64,000 nucleotides of DNA, from NCBI RefSeq assembly GCF_003945595.2, contig NW_024104295.1, positions 496,001-560,000 on the forward strand, written 5' to 3'. Below are positions 11,901 to 25,160 of this stretch, piece by piece. The notes under the pieces were generated by a model, which saw nothing but the letters and a program-made list of their open reading frames with translations, was not told the origin of the DNA and did no database searches. Source of the DNA: Pipra filicauda. Lineage: Eukaryota > Chordata > Aves > Passeriformes > Pipridae. The translations under genes were made by a program, and so were the position numbers. The number at the start of each line of letters is the position of its first letter. Position 1 is the stretch's first letter.

Positions 11901-14900
11901 CACTGCTCTGAAAACCGGGGACAGAGAAGCCAGGCAGCTGCTGTGGGCCCAGATGAGCAGTGCTTGTGCCTGGGGGCTGTGGTTCTACAGTGTGCTCCTC
12001 TGGGCAGGAGTGTTTCCTCTGACCTCAACACTCTCAGGAGGAGTGGAGCTTTGCAGGGAGGATGGAGGAGAAGAGGTGGGTATGAGAATTGACAGCTTGG
12101 CTGCTACCCTGAAGGAGTGGTGGAGACCATCACCTGTGACAGTCTGTATGGAAATACTGACTGTGAAATAACAAACCCAAATGATTGGCAGTTAGATCCA
12201 GAGAGGGATTTAGGAGTGTTGGTCACACAAAAATCACGAGAATATACTGGCTATCTAAATGACTGAGGACAAGCTCCATCGATTTTCTGTGACTGTAAGA
12301 CAAGGCAGTAGGTCTTTAAAACCTGACTTTTTCTCTTACCAGGGTTGGTTTGCTCAGAGGAGATGGGAATTCCTCAATATGCCTCAGAAGCTGGCAGTGG
12401 GATAGAAATACACTGCCTCCCTGGAAGGGAGGTTTTGGAGTTGCAGCAGTCACAGGCCTCGAGGCAGAGCAATGTAAGTGGTGGTTCCATCTGGCAGAAC
12501 TTCGGGGTAAACTCCACCTTTTTCTGACTAGATAACATGGGACCATCTGTGTAGAGATGTGTGCAGTGGACTTGGGCAGGCAGTTATCATTGCAGAGGAA
12601 GATAGGTTTGAGTGGGGAAGATAATCTGCCACCTGGTCTCTTTACACACCATGGATGTCAATGCTGGGGATCCTGTGCAAGGACATTTGTTGAGGACCTC
12701 CTCATTTCTTCTAGGGCATTTCCCCAGAGAAAGACTGGCAGTGGTTTTTGGTAAGCTCTGCCCAATGAAGGTGTACCAAAACCACTGGAGCTTTACATCC
12801 CTTCTCCAGTCACCTCCTCTCTGCTGTCCTGGTGTCCCTAGCTGCTCTGCAGTGGAGGCAGCAGCACTGGGCTGGTGCACAGGCTGACATGGATGCTGGG
12901 TGAGCCCTGTGGCAACAGTGGGGCAAAGAGATCCATGTGGGACCCATACTGCTATTGCCATCAGGTCCTGGAAAACTTTCCAGGTTGCAGGGAGAGTTGT
13001 GTCCTGTTTTGGTGGCACCTCACTGCAGGGCATGTCTTCTGCTCACATTAGGTAGCTGAGAGGCACCCAAATTAACAGAGCAATAGCCAGAATATCAGAG
13101 TAGAAAGTGCAAGACAGGATCTTGACTCAAGAAAACAGTGTGCTCACAGAAACAGTGTTAGCAAAGGATGGACTGTTTGAGATAAAGCCACTGAATTTCC
13201 ATATCTGCTGGTCCACACAGATCTGGATGTACTTTAGCTTTGTTACTCCACTACAAAACCTGTCTTGTGGCAGAGTTGTTACTGCTGTGCCAGTCTGGAG
13301 CAGTTCCTGGACTTGTACTGGTAACTTTAGGGCACCACCTCTGGCTCTGTCAGCTTTACCATTTCAGGGGTTCTTCAACCTCATATTCATGTGCAGGGCA
13401 CAGAAAGGTAATTTCCAACATGAGGGCTCATGAGTTTTGTCATGCAGCATGCAGGTGTGCTCAAACCTTTTAGATGGAGCGCAACTGCTGGACTGTAGCC
13501 ATGAAGTAACTCCTATTTGATCATGGGGAGAGCTGTGCAAACCATTCAAATGTGTCTAGACAAAGAATAAGGTTTATATTCCCATCAGAGACTTCCACAG
13601 AATCCTAGGTATGTATGCATTTATCAATCCAAAAATAACCTCAGATGACAGTACATTGCTGGGAGCTCATGTTCAATCAGTTGTTCACAATGTCCCCGCA
13701 GAGCAATTATTCTCCTGAGAATATTAATGCATAGTACAAGCCACCTTTCTTATTTCTAGGTGTGTAATTTTGCTTTGGTCATTTTCAGAATGTGTGTTGC
13801 CTGGCCCCATCTGCTTTATAAATTGATCCATCTCTCTCACTCTGCATTACTGACATATCTGCATTCTTTACTACTCACCCCTTTCTCTCAGCTGCAGGAT
13901 AAACTTTACATTTTCTTCCCAATCACTGATGATAGTGTATAGCAGCTTCTTGACAAAAGGGAAGAAACTGTCATGCCAGTCTGTCAGGTCTCTGTTTATT
14001 AACTGCAGCAGCCAAAACCCCATGTTGCTGTAGAAAGGCTGCCTGGCCTTCATCAGCACTGTTACAGCAGAAACACCCACTGTAACTCTTTTCTTCTCTC
14101 ACACTTTATTTTTCCCTGCAAAACATTGACAATGATGCTTAAATTCCCAGTCACATTCCCAGCAAAGTGATTAAACTTATAAAAAAGAAATGCAATTGTT
14201 TAAAGAGGGATTAATTTCATAAAGACAGTCCACACTTCTCTGAGCTGCATCTGAAGAACAAAGAGAAAGCAACAAAATAATGTGCAGCTACTTAAGAAAG
14301 AACTTTCAGACTTTATTTGATTGGGAAATGTTTTAATGTTACTAGTCATGGTTAGACAATAGGGGCATGACCTGAACATCCTAGAAAAATACCAGCTGCT
14401 CTGAAAGAAAAAAATTGCAAACATATGGTGAAACCAGTAACACTGAGGCATTTAACTTGACAAATTTCACATTTAATTCCGGTGGTAATGTAGTTTCTTC
14501 CAGGAACATTTATTTATTTTCACACTGTTTTTCTAAGTGACTTACATCCAGGCTTTTTCACTAAGGCTCATCATCTTTGAGGAATGTCATTCAATTTAAT
14601 GTTGCTCAGAGTGGTCTCCAAAAGTACTGCTCCAACTGTGTCTTGATGCACACAGTTATGTCTCTCTTCAACCCAGCCCTTCCTCTGCTATTCACTGTCT
14701 CACTTTCCAGCCTGCACGAAAATCTTACTTACCTTTCTGAAGGAGCTTCCTCCTCCCTTAAACACCTTTTCTTTTTAACTGTTTCCTTCTGCACTATATT
14801 CATATTTTCCTTAAATCAGCCTTCTACTTCATTCTCGAGGCAGATAGTTTGAGTTGGCTTTGACACTGCCTTTCTTTCAGCTATGCCTGATGGGCTGCGA

Positions 14901-17900
14901 GTTGCTCTACCTGGACCTGCAACAGCTTCTGCTTTCTTGAAATCTTTAACCATGTCCAAATCATCATGTGACTTGACTATTGCAATTTTAATTGCTAATT
15001 CTCCTAAATCTTTGCTGTCTAAGCTCTGATGTTTCTGGGATGCTGCAATCAGGCTCTTCTTGGTCCTTGAAAAATGCTACTTCAGGATTGTCAGGGATGG
15101 TTGGTGCATTGTTTTGCTTAATATGTAATCTTAGGAGAATTTTTGTGGACTTTCTATTTTCTACCATAGATTAGTGGCTATATCTGCTGTCACAGACAGG
15201 TCCTGCTCCACAGCACTGTGACACAACCTGTGCAACATTAGCTACCCAGTATTTACTGTATTGGGAATTAAAAGCTGGATTTATGCTGCAATGTTAGAGG
15301 TGACACTGGTCCCTCCTGGTTTGGAAAACTTTATATTAGTTTATATAGCTCTATTTCTTGTTTCTGTCCTAGCTGAAGTTACTCTTAGCCAACCTGCCTC
15401 ATCAGCACAGGCAACTCCCTTCTTCTGGAAACAAAGTCTGCCTCACAAACCTATTTGCCACTGTCCCTGCCTGTAAATTGCACATGGTCACCTGCATGAG
15501 AAACTGCTTTATAAGTTTGATACATGTTCTCTACATATCAGCACAGGGGTGCAATTGTCGTCCTCTGTATAAGAACGTATTGGATACCGTTTGGTTTTCT
15601 CAAGTCAGTCATTGAGATACTGAGTCCATCTATAAATGAGATTTTGTTTGGCTTATCTCCTTTCAAATTTCATGGATATTCTACATTTATTTACTGCCAA
15701 ACACATTATTAAGTTACAGAAAAATGAGACAGAAATTGGAGGTCTACGGGTAAGAAAAATGGCATAGATCCATAATTGTTTGTAATAGGTATAAAAAAAG
15801 ATGCCAGTATTAAAGAAAGAGCAGAAGTATCAGAGCAGAAGTTTCTTCACTGCAGTTTTTTATATTGCATGGTCAAAAATTGAGGCCAGGAGAGAAAACA
15901 CAAGAAATGTATGAGGTGAATGGGAAAATGGGCAGGAGATGCAAAGACGTGAGGAGCAGTGGTCCAGACAAGGCTGGATGGTGACTTTTAATCTCTTTTG
16001 GCCTGCACAACCCTATGCAGATCAACATGTGATAGAGAAGAGAGGTGGCAGCCAGCCCCTGAAGCTGGGGTGTGATGCTAACACTGGGCTGTTACAGGCC
16101 TCTGGGGTTTCCGAATGAAAACAAGAAGTTTAGCAGGCGTCTACCGTAAGCCTCCCTTAATCTCAAACTATTTCTTTCAGCATATGGAGTGCATTAAAAG
16201 AGTATAAAACCATTCTCGGTGGAGGTTTACTGTGTATTATACAAAAATTGAATTGTTGTAATAGCAACTGCCGTTGAATACCACCTCTAAAGATGTGGCA
16301 TAAATCTGAGTTTTAGTGCCCCATATAGTAAACACTTAGTGCGTAACGTTGCACAGTCTGTACAAACAGCGCTATGGAGCAGAGTCTCTCTGCTAAAACA
16401 AACACACTGCCACCAGTCCACATTAGAAAATAGAAAGGCCACACCAAATTACCAAAAATATGTATTAGACAAAGCAGACCATTATTAGACATATAAATCT
16501 AAGTTGTTGTGAGATGTTGTCTCAGCTACAGCAGCATCATAAAATGATTCTAATAGCCTATACAGCCATTTGGCTTGATTTAAAAATACACATTCCTTTG
16601 ACATATATGGGAGTTGTGTATTGTTACCGTAATTACCTTATCTGGCAATTGCTGTAAATAATTCTCCTTTTCAAGGATTTGAAGATGCTCTGAGTAGTTA
16701 CGCTTCTTTGTTCTTAATATATAATTTTCCTACTTGTCCAAGGCAATTATTTAAAATTTAAATGTGCCCAATGAAATCTGCTATGTAAATGTATTTAATG
16801 GAATATAAATTATTAACTGCGTCTAGAAAGAGGAGAAATAGGAAAAATAAAGACCCAACATATGATTGTGGTCATGTCTTATGTAGTATCTAAGTGTATT
16901 TTTTTCCGTTTTTCCAAATTTTACGTTGTTTTCCCACATAAAAAGAAATACAAGATATCCTGATATTTATTGTATTTTTTATATGTTTTGAACTTGTGAT
17001 TTCTGCTAGAAATGTATGTAAAATCAAACATTCAGGCTTCTTTGAATTGACAAATAAAGATAAATAGAGAAAAAGATTTTTCTTAAAAGTCTGATGAATG
17101 AAAAGAGAAAATATCACTGAATGGTACAAAAAATGTTGACACACAAAACAATCTTTTTAATCCATCAACAACTAAACATTTCATCAATAGATTAATGAGG
17201 TTAAATAAATAAAAATATCAGGGGGAAGAAATGCTTTAATATGATGAAGAATAATCTTCCTGTTCCGTATCTGCAATATTAGAAACACTTCACTGTGTAT
17301 ATATGATGGTGATTCTGCAGACTATGAAAACAGTGACTCCTCTGTCATTTATAACTCATATACTGTAAAAATTAAGTTTTTCTCATTTCCCAGGTGAGAA
17401 GTAATATTCAGTTCGATATTTCAACACCTATAGTTGTGACCCATTGAAAAAAAGCAGAGGAACACCAAGAGGGTGAGCTCATGAGAAGGTGCCTGAATGA
17501 AGGAATGAATGAGTGAACAAAGGAATTTTCCATGTATAGACCTGAGTCATGGGTAGGAGGATCCAATCGACAAAGATAAAAGTCAACATCACAATTCTTT
17601 GCAATTATTATAATTATTGAACCAATATTAGAAATAATAGAAGACATTATAAGAAATAATCCATTTACTATTCTGAGGTGACACCTACTAAGCATGAGGA
17701 ATGATGAATAGGAAGTTGACTGCAGTGTCGTACAAAAGCTACGTCTGAACTTGTTGACCGGATGTGCCCAGGATGGTACCCCAACACAGAGGGCAGCTGA
17801 AATGCCCACCTTTGCTAAATTCCCTCTGACCCTGGGGTAAGATGTCATTTCTGACTGCTCTGGTGGGAAGGAACCCAGGCTATGCTAACTCCCAAAATAT

Positions 17901-19118
17901 GTCCAGCGATGGTTTGAGAGAGTAGGATGTGGCACAAACCAGCCCTGAGCTGGAGAAAATTCTGAAAGCTCCAGTGCCTGAGAATGCTCCCTTGAACTGT
18001 TTAATTTACTAGTATTGACACAACAGGAGAGACAGCCCTAAAATAATAGCTATGTGTGTACAAGAACTGTAACAAAGTCTTGCATTTGTATTGCCTTTCT
18101 AAGTACATATGTTTAAATCTTGCAGTCATTCCCTTGAACCACAGTCACCAAGAACCTGGTCCTACAGATGGGAGAGTGAATTGAGAGCAGTTAAGTGAGC
18201 AGGTATTTGTGGTGAATGAATAAGCAAGTGCCAGCAGGATTAATATCCAGGCTCCTCTACCCCTGCCTGCAGCCTGCCTGCGTGACCCTGTTCCTGTGCA
18301 CCTGCCCCTCAGCTTACCTTGCTGCTGGTGGCACCTTCCCCATGCTCTCAGGGCCTCTCTGAGCAGTGAGTTGCGTCTCCTATCACCCAAGCTCTACTTC
18401 TCTAGCTGGTTCCCGCTCTCCTCAACTCCCAGTTAGGCTCTTTTGGCAATTAGTCACATCCTCTTTTTGCTGCTTTTCCACCTGGCTCAGGCCCATTCCT
18501 TTTGGACAGCCAGTATCCTTTTCTCCTCCAACATCAGTTTTCCCAGGATCCCGGTTCCTCTCTTTTTCCTTCCTCTGGCCTTTGAGTCATCGCCACTTCA
18601 GCATAAAGCCCAGAACACCCATGAAAGACAAATCTGCCTTGGCTGGGTGTCCTGGAGGCTGTGAGTCATGCCTGAGGGGACAGTGCCCTCCCAGTCATCG
18701 GAGCAGTTTGAGCAAGACCAAAGAAAAGTGAATTCTTGGAAACTGTGCTGAGAAAATAGAAGTCTCCACCCAACAAGAACAAGCTGCATTCTTCTACCCA
18801 GAAGTTAAAAAACCGGCAAAAACTGGGCAGATTTATCACAGGCCAGAAAAAACGCAGCTCAGAAGCAGGAACCAGCCATTGTTTCAAAACACGGTAGCGC
18901 CAGATTTGCCTCTTCTGCCATCAGAAATTTTAACGCTGGTAAAACAACAGATTTCTTCAAGTCTTGCATCCTGAAATCATAGAAACATTTAGGCAGCAAC
19001 ACTCAAACCAGACAGTCCCAGTAACAAATACTATCTGAAGCAAAAACCCAGCACAGAAATATGTTTTAACTGCACAGACACACAGTAGAAGAACCTGAAA
19101 AATAGGATATATTGGAAT
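5908..19118. other. Long non-coding stretch, no named element
   Basis: AT-rich sequence with a more GC-rich patch at about 11600-13050. Scattered short open frames lack domains and splice logic. Two overlapping minus-strand frames at 14733-15167 look somewhat protein-like and are treated as a finding, not as a gene. The block 16130-16830 has closely spaced homeobox-, GATA- and SOX-type core motifs, which may mark a conserved non-coding element. I see no CR1 ending or LTR in this stretch. Confidence 0.5.
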
Positions 19119-19246
19119 GCCAACCCCACCTTCCATGTAAAACCATGCTTATAATGTTGGCAATATGGATTACCAGAGCCAACCCCACCTTCCATGTAAA
19201 ACCATGCTTATAATGTTGGCAATATGGATTACCAGAGCCAACCCAG
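19119..19246. repeat. Perfect 59-bp tandem duplication
   Basis: A 59-bp unit beginning GCCAACCCCACC is present twice without a mismatch (19119-19177 and 19178-19236). It is followed by the first eight bases of a third unit (GCCAACCC, 19237-19244). Complete identity points to a very recent duplication or a polymorphic minisatellite seed. It creates a repeated peptide in a chance minus-strand open frame, which is not evidence for coding. Confidence 0.97.
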
Positions 19247-22200
19247 TTTGATATTGAGTGGCTTAGCTGATTCAATATTACATTTGAAATGTTTATACAA
19301 ATATATTCACATAATAAAGTTCTGCTGCCTTTTTTTTTAGCTGATTCTCCCATATCAATACTGTCACATAACCTAAAGCAATTGAAATGATTGACTAGCA
19401 AAATGTGCTAATAACACTGATTATCTTCATTTATTTGCATATAATTCTTTGCTAATTTCTCTGCAGTAATTAGGACCATGGCACATTGCTGACATGACTT
19501 TTTTGAACAAGTATGCTTTTAGTAATAGTCAAATCTGTTTTGTGATTTCCAAATGATGTTTTCAATAAAGACAAATCACCTTCAGGAAAGATATTTCTGA
19601 AACAAATACGTATTTCTAGATTTTAGGCAATCATTAGAGGGATATTTTGCAATGAATGTAGATGTTCAAAATCCAGAAGACATTTCTCTTGAGGCTGCAG
19701 CTCAGCCAAGATAGATCACTGTTGCCAGTCAGGTAGGAGTTGTTGCCTGGGAAATATGGAAATGACCCAAAGTTCTGCACTCAAAGTCCCAAACTGTTTG
19801 GAAGAAAATACTGGCAAAAAGCAATGCACTCCTCTAGTCCCCCAAAAAATGTATTTCAGTTTGTCATTCCACCTGTGGAATTTAAATAAACCTACTGAGG
19901 TTTTTAAATTACTTGCTAATTATGCATATTTTATTTTCGTCAGCGATTCTCCCTAACAAATCTTTGATCCTTTTTGGGGTCTACTTATTATCATGCTACT
20001 TGTAGAAATATTTAAATAATTTTTTTCCTGACACCACTTCAAATTGCATCTGTACTATGCATTACTGGGTACTAGGTACTAAAATATTTTTTATAGAGCT
20101 AGCCTGGATGTCAGTGTCTTTTCTTATCTCTTATTAACATCAGGTTAGCATACAATTCAGAACCTGATTTTGTGCCTGTGTCCCTGCAAGACAGAAGAAT
20201 AAAAGTCAAGGACAAAAAAACTGTGTCCTGAAAATCATGACTGGACAAATGTAAACTTTCCTGAGTGCTTTGCCAGCCACCTGACAATTTTAAATAGAAG
20301 ACAGTAAACAGGTGAAGAAAGCCATCAAAGTCAGCATTAATGCTGCTGCCTAAACAGTTTAGCTGTCTTTGCTCCATTTCTTCCACAGCTATTGCTGACT
20401 GTGACTACAGATAAGTTGAACAAGGATGGAGGTCACCAAAACAAGAAATGCCTTAATAATTAAGGGCTCAATACATTTCACAAATGCACTTTCTTCTGTA
20501 TCTGCTGCCAAACAGCTGTGGATCTGTGATATCTGTTAAAAATAAATTAGGAAACCTGAAAGGCTCTGCTCATAACCTAAATGTGGAACTGGAGATGCAG
20601 AATGAGGATGAAACTGCTAATTACTCTCTCCAGGCTCATACTTGCAGTATAATCAAATCTGTCTACCAGGACGATCAGCACTTAATCAATTGAAGTGTGA
20701 TATAACCTTGCACTTCATGCTAACGTTAAGCTAGAACTAAAAAAAGCCCTGCCATTGTTATGAGCATATTTCCAAGGCAGAGAATTAGCAGGCTTTGCTC
20801 TCCAAAACGAGCCTTTCAATATTTAATTACCTATAGTAAGATGTTTGTTAAGATCTGTGCAGAGCTAATAGCTGAGCCTGTGATGCCAGCAAGCCATTTC
20901 TCTGCTGCCCTGAGAAAGGTTTGCTATTGAGACACCTTGTTCCTGCACACTTCTCTGTCAGTAAATGCTAGGTGCTGTCCTTGTTTTCATGCAAGTGATG
21001 ACTTGTTAAGTAAAGAGATGAAGCATTTTGCATTTCCCACGTTTCCGTATCTTACAGCCTGAAGAGAAGTTGTAGCTTGTTTGTTGTCGGGGTTTTTTTC
21101 CCTCTTTTAGCTGAGAATATTCTGATAGCTGAAAACTTATGTATAATATCAGCAGCCACTTAAATGCTGTGTTTGGATGGATAGCAAAATTTTGTGGATA
21201 TGTATTTAGACCTCAGGGGAGCTTCTCTGCCTGTTACATCAGTAGCTGGCAGCTTGAAAGGCAGGTTTTCCTCAAAATTCACTTGTCCTTTGATTGTGGG
21301 GAAGGGAAATAACATTTGTCTGGGTTTTTTATGACTTCTACTTCCAAATTGAACAGGGAAATATAGGGACATGAAAAAGAGAGAAAGATCTCAGCTTTCT
21401 GAATCTGTAACACCTTGGCTGGGAAACTGAGTGAAGATTCTGTGTCAGCTCTTGTTTATTCAGATGTGCTTATGCTGCCCTCACAACTGGTTTTCCTACT
21501 TCCATGCCCACTTCTATGTTCCTTTCCAATCAGCATTTTAGGTAGTCGAAATATTGGCAGAAAACACTTTGCTTTCGTCTGCCATTTCTTTTTTAAAACG
21601 ATGTAACTCCCAAACTTTGATTTGGAAATTCTAAAACAAAGAAAAATCTTTTTCATAACAGTGATCTATTTTGAAATTTCCAAAACAAGTTTAAGGATCA
21701 TACTCTCCCTGAAGAGGCTAATAATATGGCTGTTTTGTTTTGTTCAAAGACTGAAAGAGCGATCAGACTGAGGCTCCAGAAGTTTGCTCATGTATGGAAG
21801 GCCTCCTGTCCTGGTGCTCACAAACCCCCATCTCTCAAGAGAAGTGCGGTGTCAACAACTTGTTTCCCCCTGCAGGGTGCTTGATTTTTCTCCATTTTGT
21901 CTCTGGAGACCATCCACCTTGGACATGACTGTTGTCTCGAGAAACTCCAGAGAATAACTTGCATGTTATTTTCATTTCATCACTCTTAGGGATTCTTTAA
22001 TACTTATTTGTGTTGATTTTGTAATATTACATCTTCTGTTATACATCTTGGGTTCTGGAGAGAGGAGTTAATCTGGCACTGTCATGGTGGAGAAATGAGG
22101 GCTCTGGCAGAAAGAGCAGCTCGGAAGGAGCCGGCTGTGCTGTGTGGAAGGCAAAGCACACTGGCTGAGTTCTCATCCACTGCCCAGGGTGGGTTATCTC

Positions 22201-22345
22201 TTACAGCTGTGCAAAGCCAGGACACAAACCCCACTTCTGCTGTACCTTGTTCTTCTCTGCATGACTGTGCATTCCTGCATAAAATGCAAGAGAAGGATTT
22301 GGCCTAATCACTGTTTCTGCTGAAAACAAAATCTGTCAAGTGGTA
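19247..22345. other. Non-coding stretch, no recognised element
   Basis: AT-rich sequence without a recognisable gene or young repeat. A perfect 14-bp palindrome (CAGCATTAATGCTG, 20332-20345) is present. A 69-codon open frame near 20484 has no domain and no splice context. Confidence 0.5.
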
Positions 22346-22350
22346 AAAAC

Positions 22351-22921
22351 TGCAGGAAATGAATAAGATGTTTTTATTACAAGCAAGAGTTTCCATGGTT
22401 GCCTCGTGCCGGGATACCTGGAGGCCATTTTATTTGGGGAGTTGGAGAGCCATTTTTGTGGCCGAGGACTGGTGGGCTGCTTACTGTTCTGATTACAGTC
22501 ACCTATTGCTGCTTAGCTACTGTTCTGCTACAGGGTTGCTTACAGTTACTTACTGTTACTTACAGTTATGGTGTGAAGGCTGGCCAGAAAGCATGTAAGG
22601 CAGTAAGACCAGTCTGGACTCACTGCCAAGGGACCATGCGGCCGGGATAAGGGAAACAACTTGATAGGTTGGTTAAAACAACCAACGGACTGCAAGAAGG
22701 AGACTATATCACCTTTTAAGGAAGAAAAGAGTGAGGTTTGGCATGGGAGAAGTGAGGGAGTGGTTATGTAAATCAAAGGGTCTTAAAAGGGCTCGTTCCT
22801 CCCATTCGGGGTGTGCTCCGACCTGGTCATGAGTCTGGTGCACCCAGTGCACTGTTAAAAAAGTTCTTTGTTTCACTTTATTTGGCCGTCTCTGAAATTT
22901 TAATTAGAGATATTTCTCACA
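22351..22921 (+). mobile_element. Probable solo LTR of an endogenous retrovirus
   Basis: The block starts TGCAGG and ends TTCTCACA, giving the TG...CA termini of an LTR. AAAC lies directly outside each end (22347-22350 and 22922-22925), a possible 4-bp target-site duplication. Inside, in order, are a long U3-like part, a TATA-like CTTAAAAGGG at about 22780, a short C/T-rich R-like segment, a TTAAAAAAGTTCTTTG polyadenylation-like segment at about 22855, and a U5-like end (ATTTGGCCGTCTCTGA, then TTTTAATTAGAGAT). No gag, pol or env similarity and no second LTR lie beside it, so it is a solo LTR left by recombination. I recall similar endings in avian ERVL-type LTRs; class is uncertain because ERVL usually makes 5-bp duplications. 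The 5' boundary is the weaker one. Confidence 0.65.
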
Positions 22922-22925
22922 AAAC

Positions 22926-25029
22926 AAAACACTGTACTGAAAAACCTTCATGTTTTTCTGCTTCTTTTCTGCTTCTGCTTTTTTCTTTATTGTGAAGTCT
23001 GTCTCATAAAGAAAGGAAGGCCAACTTTATGCCACTGCAGAAATGAGTGAACTACATGTTTCTGCTTTCTAAGTTCAACACAGCCTGTGCTCTCACAAAA
23101 ATATTCTACCAATAAGCAAAATGTGAACACAGAAACATAGAAACTTTTCTCACTCTTATTTTGTCCTGTCACCTTCAGTCAAACTCCAGGCAAGTGAAAC
23201 AATCTTTGTAATTTAAAAAAAAAAAAAAAAACAACAAACAATTTCCTGTGTGCTTCCTTCCATGGAACAGGAGGACATAAGAGGAGGTCAGCTGTCTCCT
23301 TGTCTGTTTGTCAGCAAAATAAAATCATCAGAATTATGAAAACCTCTAAACTCAATCAAGTGTTCATTAGCATTCTGGGGAGTCACTTCAGTTAAAGAAA
23401 ACTCTTATTTTGCCTGCCTCACTAGAGAAACGCAGACTAAAAATGGAACGTAAATGTGGCTGTATTTTATAATGATTTAATGTGACAATCTTCCTATTTG
23501 CAAGTGGCCCAACAAAGGGTCACAGTTTAACATCAATTCATAGAGTAAAATGCAAGTTCAAAAACATGTCAGAACAATTTGCAGGATGTTTTTCAATTAT
23601 CTGGCAAAGGACACATGGAAATTTCTTATATTATTTCGTTTTTCTTTTAAGTTTTATGTGCTGCTGGTTTTGTGCAACTAGTTTTTTGAATTCCAAAATT
23701 CCTGTTTGGGAAGTTCTCTAAAATGCTAGCAAGAAGCTCTTGCAAAGTTTCCCTTCATTTCCAACCCACTCCAGTGTCTTTTCCTACTGATGGGATAAAT
23801 AGGCTAAGCGTTTTCAGCTTCATCTTAGGCAAAACTAATCAAAATCAAGCCCTTAAGGCTCTGATTTTCAGAGTGCTTAACACTTATAACTGTAGTTGAA
23901 GGTAATTGGAGCTGTTGGGGCACTGTAACCCTGAAAACTTGAAACAACGCTGTCTTTGTGGTGAGGATGATCCTTGGATTGTCAAACCTGCCTAGAGGAG
24001 TGAGGTAGGATGACTCAGCATATACTGCTTAAAGCAGGTCTGTGTTTTAAATTCTGCCTGGAATCTGGCTGATCATAATTTAATGGGCTGTTCTTCTCCC
24101 CTGTGCTCCTTCTTCCTTTGGTTAAGAAAGTACTCTAGATACCCAGTAAATGGGAACAGAGCTTCTGCCCTCCCTGAGGAGTTTCTCAGCAGGGAGGCTG
24201 GGTGGTGGGAAGCTTCTCTCTGCCCATGGGGGTGGCAGCCTGATTGCTGGTTCCCTCCTTGCTGGGGATGTGTGTGCACACACGTGCATGTGCCAGGCTC
24301 TTGTGTGCACAGGGGTCCTGATCATGTGACACTGGACACCTCCCAGCCAGTCCCTGCTCCTCCACTGGAGCAGAGCCCACTCTATCACACACCAAGCAGG
24401 AAGAAACAGAAGCAAAGCAAAATAAGCCATACACACTTTGTAACTCTGAATTTTTTTGGAGGGAAGACATTGGAAAATTATATTCCTGACATGTTTTATT
24501 TTCTATATCTTTTTCTTTGTTTGTTGGTTTGGTTTGTTTTTAAACCCCTCTAGATTACCTTGTCTTTATCAACCCCCAGAACAACATGTATCAAGTTTTT
24601 TGACAAGTTCCAGTGTAGCCTGGTCTATGTAACAGCAAGATCTTGAAACTCTTTTTTTCAAAGAGCTGGCAACTCTTCTGTAGCTAAACATGACAGAGAC
24701 TGGTGACCAAATGTGTCTCTTGGCCATGCCTGTTACTGTGAGAATGCTATAAAATCCCTGATCTGTTCTCAGTCTCTCTGTACCTCTGCCATAAATGTGC
24801 CCATTCACAAACACCTCTTCCTCCCAGCTGGGGCTCCAGAAAAGAACCAGGACTCTCTGGCATCAATGCCACTGAATAGTGCCAACCAGCATTACTAAAT
24901 TCAGTAGAAACAAAGTAAAGTTCAAACTATGAACTCTGTAACTGGCACTCTGTGGTTACTACAAAGGGTCAACCCAAAACTTAAGCTACCTGCTTGATAT
25001 TTGATGTAGTTAAAACTGAAGAGTATTGT
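22926..25029. other. Non-coding stretch with one poly(A) run
   Basis: No gene recognised. A run of 17 A begins at about 23215, with no identifiable element upstream, so I do not call a processed pseudogene. The GC-richer patch at 24080-24440 has open frames on both strands but none with a recognisable product. Confidence 0.5.
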
Positions 25030-25160
25030 AAAATCGTAGATTTGTTAAGGTTGGAAAAGACCTTTAAGAACATCAAGTTCAACCATTAACCTAGCATCAC
25101 CACCATGTCCACCATTAAACTACGTCCTCAATGACTGAGATGAATTTCATTTGCATCTAA
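25030..25160 (-). mobile_element. CR1 LINE 3' end (short, 5'-truncated)
   Basis: Reading the minus strand, the block ends with the CR1 signature: AACCTTAACAAATCTACGAT, preceded by a TTGAAC...TCTTAAAGGTCTTTTCC-like segment. On the plus strand this appears as AAATCGTAGATTTGTTAAGG followed by TTGGAAAAGACC. The terminal octamers are mutated, so this is an older copy. The right boundary is a guess, as similarity fades after about 25140. Confidence 0.75.

Noticed and set aside
12190..12235. DPERDLGVLVT reading, resembling the CR1 motif AEKDLGVLVD
   Set aside because: Similarity covers about 11 codons only and does not continue on either side.
12715..12750. 36-nt microexon-like segment between TCTTCTAG and GTAAGC
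   Set aside because: Splice-like motifs at this spacing occur by chance, and no flanking exons of a recognisable protein are seen.
17408..17848. 146-codon minus-strand open frame
   Set aside because: It has low-complexity Ile/Ser stretches, no domain, no splice context and no similarity I can name.
18970..19000. CR1-like octamer AATCATAGAAACATTTAGG
   Set aside because: The next bases do not match CR1 (no GTTGGAAAAGACC-like continuation), so it is too short to call.
23215..23231. Poly(A) run as the tail of a processed pseudogene
   Set aside because: No coding similarity or target-site duplication is visible upstream; it may be a simple A run.
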